NCBI GenBank assembly: GCA_030428885.1
Contig: JAUIEJ010000006.1
Coordinates: 186,001 to 250,000 of the forward strand
From: Gemmatimonadota bacterium
Lineage (GTDB): Bacteria > Gemmatimonadota > Gemmatimonadetes > Longimicrobiales > Gaopeijiaceae
Length of the DNA: 64,000 nt
Reading direction: 5' to 3'
Shown one piece after another: positions 51,491 through 58,065 of the stretch; within the stretch, counting starts at the first letter, position 1, and every line of letters starts with the position of its first letter. Position numbers and translations under genes: made by a program. The notes beneath the pieces were generated by a model. The model was not told where the DNA came from and did no database searches. It saw nothing but the letters and a program-made list of their open reading frames with translations.

Positions 51491-52396
51491 ATGCGACGAT
51501 CCACTCTACTCCTGGCCTGGTGCCTCCTCTGGTGCCCGATGACCGGACCGGCCTCGGGCCAGACGCCCGCGCTCCTCGACGGTCAGGTAGCTTTGATCAC
51601 GGGTTCGACCAGCGGCATGGGGCGCGTCCTGGCGTTTCGCCTCGCCGAGCTGGGAGCCGAGGTCATCGTACACGGGCGCAACGAGGAAGCCGGCGCCGCC
51701 GTCGTCGACTCCATCCGCACCACCGGCGGGCGGGCGCGATTTCTCCGAGCCGACCTGGGGTCCGTGGACGAAGTGCGCGGCCTGGCGCGGGCCATCGAGA
51801 GCGCCTACGCACGCCTGGATCTGCTGATCAACAACGCGGGCGTCGGTCCCGGCCCCGACCGGCGCCTGGTCTCCACCGACGGCCTGGAGCTGCGCTTCCA
51901 CGTCAACTACCTGGCGGGCTACCAACTGACCCACCTCCTGCTTCCCCTGCTGCGGGCCGGCGCCCCGGCCCAGGTGGTGATGGTGGCGTCACGCACCCAG
52001 TCCCCCATCGACTTCGACGACGTCCTCATCGAGTCGGGCTTCAGCGGGAGACGCGCCTACGGTCAGAGCAAGCTGGCCCAGATCATGTTCGCCTTCGATC
52101 TCGCCCCGGAGCTCGAGGGCAGCGGCGTTCGCATCAATGCGGTCCATCCGGCGCCCGTCATGGACACCCGCATGATGGAGGTGCTGGGGGCCCGGCCCCA
52201 GTCCACACCCGACGACGGCGCGCGGTCCGTACTCGGCCTGATCCTGTCCGACGAAGACTGGAACGGTCGCTACTTCCACGAGACCGAGCTGGGCACGGCG
52301 CTGGATCAGGCGTACGACCCGGAGGCCCTCGCCCGTCTGCGGGAGATCAGCCGCACCCTGACGGCCGGCTCGACGGGGGGACGACCCCCTCCGTAA
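51491..52396 (+). CDS. Short-chain dehydrogenase/reductase with a signal peptide
   Basis: This 301-residue classical-type SDR has the coenzyme loop TGSTSGMGR (37-45), NNAGV near 118 and catalytic Y190-x-x-x-K194 (RAYGQSKLAQ). Residues 1-24 form a cleavable-looking export signal (LLLAWCLLWCPMTGPASGQ), which is odd because NAD(P)H is cytoplasmic. Either the start is wrong (no internal ATG precedes the Rossmann loop) or it is a periplasmic or membrane-tethered SDR. It is divergent from vapB. Confidence 0.82.
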   Translation: MRRSTLLLAWCLLWCPMTGPASGQTPALLDGQVALITGSTSGMGRVLAFRLAELGAEVIVHGRNEEAGAAVVDSIRTTGGRARFLRADLGSVDEVRGLARAIESAYARLDLLINNAGVGPGPDRRLVSTDGLELRFHVNYLAGYQLTHLLLPLLRAGAPAQVVMVASRTQSPIDFDDVLIESGFSGRRAYGQSKLAQIMFAFDLAPELEGSGVRINAVHPAPVMDTRMMEVLGARPQSTPDDGARSVLGLILSDEDWNGRYFHETELGTALDQAYDPEALARLREISRTLTAGSTGGRPPP

Positions 52397-52404
52397 CCGG
52401 CCCG

Positions 52405-53208
52405 TCACCCCGTGCGGCGCCCCACGAGAATGTGGGCCGGCGAGTCGAACTCCATCTGTCCGTCGCTTGTGCGGAATTCCGCCAGGTCGTCTTCGGCGGT
52501 GGCCAGAATCTCCTCGATCCGGGCCTCGTCCAGTTCGACTCCCATCACCGGCAGCCAGCCCCGTAGGTCGGCTTCGACCATGGATCGGATGCTTGGAAAC
52601 CGGCCCCGGCCCACCACGGTCGACGTGGTGATGGGGGTACCGGCCGCATCCGAGAGACGGCGAGCCAGCGCGGAGGCGTCGCCCAGGGCGAAGGGCGCCC
52701 GGAGGGCGTCGGCAGCATCGGATCCGGCCAGGCGTTCCAGAATGTCCACGGCGATGTGATAGGGGCGGGAGTTCTCGAGGGAGTCCCACACGGCGATGGC
52801 GAAGCGGCCCCCGGGCTTCAGCACCCGCACCATCTCCTGCACGGCCTTCTCGGGCGCGGGAAAGAACATCATGCCGAACTGGCTCAGGACGCGATCGAAC
52901 GCGGCATCGTCGACGGGGAGGTCCTCGGCGGAGCCCTCCAGCCACTCCACGGCGTCATCCACCTCCCGAGCCACGTGGAGCATGGCGGGATCCAGATCGA
53001 CCCCCACCACCCGACCCTGGGGCCCGACCCGGTCCCGGGCGGCCTGGGCGAGGACCCCGGTGCCACAAGCCACGTCGAGCACCCGATGCCCCGGTCGCAC
53101 GTCGGCGGCCACGAGCATGCGAGGCGCCCATTCGGCGAAGAGGGCGGGGACGTGGAAGGCGTCGTAGACCTTGGCGCCGGCCACGGCGTCGGGGTTCGGG
53201 TCGGTCAT
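52405..53208 (-). CDS. Class I SAM-dependent methyltransferase
   Basis: This 267-residue UbiE-like methyltransferase has SAM motif I VLDVACGTGVLAQAA, motif II VVGVDLDPAML and the GGRFAIAVWDS strand. The substrate domain shows no hallmark that names a substrate. It has no Cys in the SAM core unlike the 22997 enzyme. It converges with the SDR and is divergent from the DUF1579/ArsR pair. Confidence 0.83.
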   Translation of the reverse strand: MTDPNPDAVAGAKVYDAFHVPALFAEWAPRMLVAADVRPGHRVLDVACGTGVLAQAARDRVGPQGRVVGVDLDPAMLHVAREVDDAVEWLEGSAEDLPVDDAAFDRVLSQFGMMFFPAPEKAVQEMVRVLKPGGRFAIAVWDSLENSRPYHIAVDILERLAGSDAADALRAPFALGDASALARRLSDAAGTPITTSTVVGRGRFPSIRSMVEADLRGWLPVMGVELDEARIEEILATAEDDLAEFRTSDGQMEFDSPAHILVGRRTG

Positions 53209-53321
53209 GGGAGTCCGGGGGAGAGGGGAGTCCGGAGTCGGGAGTCCACACTCGGGACGGTGAGGGGGGAGCCGCAAGCAACTCCTTCGCGGGACGGAGG
53301 CGCGGGGCACGGGCCGGACCC

Positions 53322-53356
53322 AGATATTTGCATTTTGACACGAAAGTCGAATATCT
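53322..53356. promoter_or_regulatory. A/T-rich inverted repeat in the divergent promoter region
   Basis: AGATATTTG (53322-53330) and CGAATATCT (53348-53356) pair at 8 of 9 positions around 17 bases that include TTGACA. A similar A/T-rich box occurs at 57645, upstream of another regulator. Confidence 0.4.
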
Positions 53357-53403
53357 AGAAGGTGACCGGCCTCGCGCTGGAGGCCGAATCCCCGGTGAGG
53401 ACG

Positions 53404-53982
53404 ATGACGATGACGACGACGACCGCACGCTCCGCCGCGGGCCTCTGTGCCCTGCTGGCCCTGCTCCCCGCCCACCTCTCCGCCCAACCTGGCGACGCCG
53501 ACGCTCGGGCCGAGTTCGACCGCATGCGCTTCCTCCTGGGGGAGTGGGCCGTCGAAGCGCGGATTCGCAACGGCCCCGACGGATACCTGCGGGGATCGGG
53601 CACCATGTCGGTGCGACTCGCCGAAGACGGTGAGACGTTTCTCGCCGACATGGACATCGAGTTCGAGGGCTTCGACGTGGTGGGTACCACGGTGCGTCGG
53701 TACGACCCGGCGCGGAAGCTCTGGAACATCGCGTGGGAGGCCGACCAGGGAGCCGAGCCCCACATCGAGGGCCACTGGATCGACGGACGGCTCGTGGAGA
53801 TCAACTGGGGTACCGATGCCCGAGGCCCCTTCATCGGACGGCTCGTGAAGCGCAAGATCTCCCACGACCGCTTCGAGGTCCGGAAGGACCGCCTCTACGA
53901 CGACGGGGCCGTGCTGCCCGAGACGTGGGCCTACGAAGCGACCCGGGTGTCGGGCCCGGGAGGAGTCCCCCCGGCGCCGTGA
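53404..53982 (+). CDS. Exported DUF1579-like protein
   Basis: This 192-residue protein has a signal peptide (AAGLCALLALLPAHLSAQP). The mature part opens with FDRMRFLLGEWAVEARI and contains VRRYDPARKLWNIAWEAD and HIEGHWIDGRLVEI, the DUF1579 beta-barrel pattern. It has no catalytic motif and probably binds a small molecule. Starts at 53404 and 53410 are both plausible; GTG 53362 is less so. It is coupled by GTGA to an ArsR-type regulator, probably its controller. Confidence 0.75.
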   Translation: MTMTTTTARSAAGLCALLALLPAHLSAQPGDADARAEFDRMRFLLGEWAVEARIRNGPDGYLRGSGTMSVRLAEDGETFLADMDIEFEGFDVVGTTVRRYDPARKLWNIAWEADQGAEPHIEGHWIDGRLVEINWGTDARGPFIGRLVKRKISHDRFEVRKDRLYDDGAVLPETWAYEATRVSGPGGVPPAP

Positions 53983-54518
53983 CGCAGCTCCCGGTCACCA
54001 CGTTGACGCTGGCCCAGGTGAAGGCCCTGGCCTCTCCCATGCGTCAGCGGATCCTGGACGAGCTGATCCGGGAGGGACCCCGGTCCGTGGGCGAGTTGTG
54101 CGAGGCCCTGGGCACGCCCCGTTCCACCCTCTACCACCACGTGCGGCGCCTGCACGACGTGGGACTCCTGGTGGACCGGGGCCCCCGGGCGGCCCGCACC
54201 CGGCCCGAGCGTGTCTACGGCGCCCTGGGCGGGCGGCTGCGCCTGGAGTCGGAGGGGGATCCGGCCTATCGCCGGGCGGTCCTCCGCCTCTACGACCTGC
54301 ACTTCGGGACCCTGACGCAGCACCTGGACGCTTCCCTGGAGCGGGATCCCTCGGGCGCCGAGCACCGGCTGCTCCGGTACCGGGTGCAGCTCGACGAGGA
54401 GGGGTTCGGGGAGTTCATGGGACTCCTGGCTCGCCTCGACGAGCTGGTGCGGCGGCGGGGTGCCGCCGGCGAGGGGCGGGTCCACTGGATCACCGTCGTG
54501 CAGGTGCCCGAGGGGTAG
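53979..54518 (+). CDS. ArsR-like winged-helix regulator
   Basis: This 179-residue regulator has an N-terminal winged helix (ALASPMRQRILDELIREGPRS, ELCEALGTPRSTLYHHVRRLHDVGLL) and a C-terminal helical domain of the ArsR/HTH_20 type. It has no metal-sensing Cys cluster, so metal sensing is unlikely. The GTG start overlaps the DUF1579 stop. Confidence 0.82.
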   Translation: MTQLPVTTLTLAQVKALASPMRQRILDELIREGPRSVGELCEALGTPRSTLYHHVRRLHDVGLLVDRGPRAARTRPERVYGALGGRLRLESEGDPAYRRAVLRLYDLHFGTLTQHLDASLERDPSGAEHRLLRYRVQLDEEGFGEFMGLLARLDELVRRRGAAGEGRVHWITVVQVPEG

Positions 54519-54528
54519 AATCCCCGAG

Positions 54529-57216
54529 TTACTCGACCCGAAACGCCTCTCGGGGGTCGGTGCGGGCCATGCGCCGTGCGGGGAAGGCGGAGGCGGCGAG
54601 GCAGAGCGCCAAAACGGCCACGACGGACGCTCCCAGGGACCAGAGGTCCAGCCGCGGCACGCCGGCGAGTTGGGACTCCACCAGGCCCCGGAGCAGATAG
54701 AGGGCGGGGAGGGAGACGGCCACGCCCAACACGATGAGGCGCATGGCGTCGCCCACCACCATGGCCATGGCCGACGACCGGCTGGCGCCCAGGGCGATGC
54801 GGATTCCCATCTCCCGTCTGCGGGACTGCACCAGCACCGTCAAGACGCCGTAGATCCCGATCATGGCCAGCGCCGTGCCGAACGAGGCGAAGGCCGCGCC
54901 CAGGGAGGTGAGCATGCGCTCGTAGACGAGCAGACGATCGATCTGCCGATCCACCGTGCGGAGTTCGGCCACGGTGAGCACCGGGTCCACCTCGGCCACC
55001 CGGGCCCGGATCTCCGGGGCGACTTCGGCCAGGGGGAGCCGGGTGCGGAGGTAGAACGTGCCGCCCCGTCGCACCTGCCCGAGCATGGGGAAATAGACCT
55101 GGGGAAGGGGGTCGCGGAGCCGCTGTTCGGCGAAGTCGTCCACCACGCCCACGATCTCCATGCGCGGCGACGCCGAGGGATCGTGGCCGAAGTCGATGCG
55201 ACGCCCCAGGGGTTCGACTCCCTCCAGGTAGTGGTCCACGAACGCCTGGCTGACGATCACCCGATCCCACATCCAGTCCCCGCCCGAGGTGCGGTCGCCG
55301 GAGTCGAAGTCCCGTCCCCGGACCACGTCGACGCCCAGGAGGTCGAAGAACTCAGGGGTCACGGCGTTCATGGGGAGGTACTCGTCCGTGACGAACCGGG
55401 TCGCCCCGTCGACCAGCATGGAGTTCCCCCATCCCGATCCCGTGAGGAGCGGCCAGGCGGCGAAGCCGACGGCCTCGACGCCGGCCATGCCCGAGACCCC
55501 GCGCTGAACGGCCTCCAGCGTCGGCTTCGCCGCCTCCACCGCGTACCCGTCGTTGACGGGATTCACGGAGAACGTCACGAGTTGGTCGGTGGCGAACCCG
55601 GGGCCTCTCGACCGGAGGGTGTGGAGGGTGGATCCGAACAGGCCCGCGCCGGTGAGAAGGACGAGGGCCAGGGCCACCTGCCCCACGACGAGGAGGCGTC
55701 GGAATCCGATTCCCGATCCGTGATTGCGGGAGCGGAGCACCTCCATGGGCCGGATCGCCGACCCGAACCAGGCGGGGCCGAGGCCCGATAGAAGAGTCGC
55801 CGCCAGGGCGATGCCCGTGGCGGTGACGAGGGTCCGCCCGTCGAGGCTCGCCGTGAGGGCCATGGCCCCATCGCCGGTCTCGGCCAGGTAGGTCAGGATT
55901 CCCCGGCCCATGACCGGGGCGGCCAGTACACCGAGGGCTGCCCCGGCAATGGCCAGCATGGCCGTCTCCACCAGCCGTTCGGTGAGGAGCCGACCCCGGG
56001 AGGCCCCCAGGGCCGCGCGGACGGCGGTCTCCCGATGGCGGGAGATGCCCCGGGCGAGGGAGAGGTTGGCCACATTCAGGCAGGCCAGCAGGAGAAGGAG
56101 CGCCGTGGCCGCGCTGAGGGTCACCACCGGACCGGTGAGCTCCCGGGAACGGGCCGCCTGCCCTCGACCACCGGGGATCACCGCAAGGCGGGACGCCAGG
56201 TAGTCGGCAGTCTCGCCCGGCTCGAGGTCGCCGGGCCAATCGTCCCGCTCCATGTCGCGTCGAAGGTACCCGGCGAACCAGGGCTGCAGGGAGGCCTCGG
56301 CCTGACGACGCCCCACGCCCGGGGCCAGGCGGGCGTAGACGTGCTGGAACCGGACCCGGGGTTGGTCCAGGCGACCCCATTCGTGGATCAATCCGTTCAT
56401 GGCCATGGGAATCCAGGCCACCGGCACCACACTCCAGTCGGTGCCCCGGAACGTCGGGGTCGCCACCCCGATGATGGAGAGGGGGCGGCCGTTGACGGTG
56501 AGGGTTCGGCCCACGACCCCCGGATCGGCGCCGAACCGGCTCGTCCAGTAGGCATGGGACAGCACGGCCACCGGGTGTCCATCGAGCACCCGGTCGTCGT
56601 CCTCGCCGATGAGGCGCCCGAGATGGGGCGCCACGCCCATGGTGGCGAAGAAGCCGCCCGTGACGAGGGCAACCTGAGCGCGCTCCGGGCCACCGGGGGC
56701 GATGAGCGTGGCTTCACCGGGGCTGCGGGCGGCGATCTCCGAGAAGACCCGCTGCTCGTCCCGAACCGCTTCAAGAAGGGGATGCGGCAGCAGGCTTCCC
56801 CAACCGCGCCCTTCACCGATCCACTGCCCGTCCCACTCCAGTTGGACCAACGTGCCCGGCGAAGGCACGGGGAGGGGCCGCAGCAACGCCTGGTCGGCGA
56901 TGCTGAAGATGGCCGTGTTCACGCCGATTCCCACCACGAGTGAAGCCAGGATCGTCAGGGTGGTGACGGGGTCCGCCGCCAGCTTCCGAAGGCCTCGCCG
57001 CATGTCGCCCCGGAGAAGGTCCAGGGCACCGGCACCGCCCCCGTCGTTGGGATCGATGGGAGGTGCGGACCCGAACCGGCTCCGTGCTCGCCGTCCCGCT
57101 TCGACCTCCGAAAGTCCCTCCTCCCGAACCAACCTATCGGCCTCGAAGCGGATGTGGGCGAGCATCTCCTCGCGCTCGTCCAACCGGCTCCGTGGTCCCC
57201 GCCTCCACCACCCCAT
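54529..57216 (-). CDS. ADOP-type ABC transporter permease (FtsX/MacB family)
   Basis: This is an 895-residue permease of the same class as that at 8161, with the cytoplasmic lead-in (DEREEMLAHIRFEADRLVREE), two PCD domains and two sets of FtsX helices (SLARGISRHRETAVRAALGASRG; QSRRREMGIRIALGASRSS). It starts at ATG 57216, one base after the PadR stop. A partner ATPase is not nearby. Expression is probably repressed by that PadR. Confidence 0.87.
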   Translation of the reverse strand: MGWWRRGPRSRLDEREEMLAHIRFEADRLVREEGLSEVEAGRRARSRFGSAPPIDPNDGGGAGALDLLRGDMRRGLRKLAADPVTTLTILASLVVGIGVNTAIFSIADQALLRPLPVPSPGTLVQLEWDGQWIGEGRGWGSLLPHPLLEAVRDEQRVFSEIAARSPGEATLIAPGGPERAQVALVTGGFFATMGVAPHLGRLIGEDDDRVLDGHPVAVLSHAYWTSRFGADPGVVGRTLTVNGRPLSIIGVATPTFRGTDWSVVPVAWIPMAMNGLIHEWGRLDQPRVRFQHVYARLAPGVGRRQAEASLQPWFAGYLRRDMERDDWPGDLEPGETADYLASRLAVIPGGRGQAARSRELTGPVVTLSAATALLLLLACLNVANLSLARGISRHRETAVRAALGASRGRLLTERLVETAMLAIAGAALGVLAAPVMGRGILTYLAETGDGAMALTASLDGRTLVTATGIALAATLLSGLGPAWFGSAIRPMEVLRSRNHGSGIGFRRLLVVGQVALALVLLTGAGLFGSTLHTLRSRGPGFATDQLVTFSVNPVNDGYAVEAAKPTLEAVQRGVSGMAGVEAVGFAAWPLLTGSGWGNSMLVDGATRFVTDEYLPMNAVTPEFFDLLGVDVVRGRDFDSGDRTSGGDWMWDRVIVSQAFVDHYLEGVEPLGRRIDFGHDPSASPRMEIVGVVDDFAEQRLRDPLPQVYFPMLGQVRRGGTFYLRTRLPLAEVAPEIRARVAEVDPVLTVAELRTVDRQIDRLLVYERMLTSLGAAFASFGTALAMIGIYGVLTVLVQSRRREMGIRIALGASRSSAMAMVVGDAMRLIVLGVAVSLPALYLLRGLVESQLAGVPRLDLWSLGASVVAVLALCLAASAFPARRMARTDPREAFRVE

Positions 57217-57217
57217 G

Positions 57218-57574
57218 TCAGGCTCCCGTCTCGGGTTTGAGGACCCGGGTCATGGCCGCCACCAGCCGCTCCCAGCGGTCGGTCTCCACCTCCACCTGGC
57301 GTCGTCCGGCGGCGGTGAGCTCGTAGAAGCGGGCCCGCCGGTTGTTGGAGCTCGTGCCCCACTCGGCCTTGATCCACCTCCGCTTCTCCAGCCGTTTCAG
57401 AGCCGGATAGAGGGACCCGTGGTCGATGAGGAACTCCTCTCCCGAGGCCTCCTCGATGGCCCGGGCCACGCCCTGCCCGTGCCGGCGGCCGGCCAGCAGC
57501 GTGCGAAGGATCAGAACGTCGAGGGTGCCCTGAAGCAGCTCGACGCGGTCGCGTTCATCGTCTTGGGTAGGCAT
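57218..57574 (-). CDS. PadR-family transcriptional regulator
   Basis: This 118-residue PadR protein has VELLQGTLDVLILRTL, DHGSLYPALKRLEKRRWI and NRRARFYELTAAGRRQVEVE. It lies one base upstream of the ADOP permease. A perfect 12-base inverted repeat covers its start codon, arguing for autoregulation. It is divergent from a second PadR-like/ADOP operon. Confidence 0.9.
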   Translation of the reverse strand: MPTQDDERDRVELLQGTLDVLILRTLLAGRRHGQGVARAIEEASGEEFLIDHGSLYPALKRLEKRRWIKAEWGTSSNNRRARFYELTAAGRRQVEVETDRWERLVAAMTRVLKPETGA

Positions 57575-57607
57575 TCTACCCGACGATGGGCTCGCTCGGG
57601 TAGAATG
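57572..57607 (-). promoter_or_regulatory. Perfect inverted repeat over the PadR start
   Basis: CATTCTACCCGA (57572-57583) and TCGGGTAGAATG (57596-57607) are exact inverse complements with a 12-base spacer. On the minus strand the promoter-like TTGACA (57611-57606) overlaps the outer arm, and the PadR start codon lies in the inner arm. Confidence 0.6.
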
Positions 57608-57729
57608 TCAACCCGAGGGCGTCGGCGCGCTCCCGGTCGCCGGAATATTTGATTTTGTTAATGCCCTCTGCCATCTTCCCGGTCGGCGCGAAGCCGGCGG
57701 CATCGGAGCAACTCGGCGAGGAGGGGATG

Positions 57730-58065
57730 ATGGGGAGGGGACGACATCTGGGAGAACTCGAACAGGCCGTGCTGGTGGCTCTAGCTCGGCTCGAGGAGCC
57801 CTCTTCGGCGAGGAGGGTCTACTCCGAACTGGTCTCGGTCACGGGTCGAGACCTCGCCATCGCTTCCGTCCACGTCACACTGACCCGTCTGGCGGACAAG
57901 GGCTTCGTACGGGAACGGATGGGCCCGGGCCCCGAGGGATCGGGTCGATCCGTGCGCCACTTCAGCCCCACGCCGGCTGGATTCGAGGAGCTCCGGTCGG
58001 TGCGACAGCAGTGGCTGAAGCTCTGGGACGGCGTGCGCCTGGAGTCCCAGGGGACTTCATCGTGA
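57730..58065 (+). CDS. PadR-like winged-helix regulator
   Basis: This 111-residue protein has a PadR-type winged helix (GELEQAVLVALARLEEPSSA, IASVHVTLTRLADKGFVRERM, RHFSPTPAGFEELR). AGGAGGGG lies right before two adjacent ATGs (57727 and 57730); spacing favours the second. The longer frame from a TTG at 57649 is less likely. It overlaps the downstream ADOP gene by GTGA, so it is that operon's own regulator. Confidence 0.82.
   Translation: MGRGRHLGELEQAVLVALARLEEPSSARRVYSELVSVTGRDLAIASVHVTLTRLADKGFVRERMGPGPEGSGRSVRHFSPTPAGFEELRSVRQQWLKLWDGVRLESQGTSS

Noticed and set aside
53225-53250. Three close GGAGTC copies as a tandem repeat element.
   Set aside because: The units are short and irregular; they are better explained by the general excess of this motif.
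57596-57605. TAGAAT in the inverted repeat as a -10 box for TTGACA.
   Set aside because: The spacing would be 27 bases, too long for a sigma-70 promoter.
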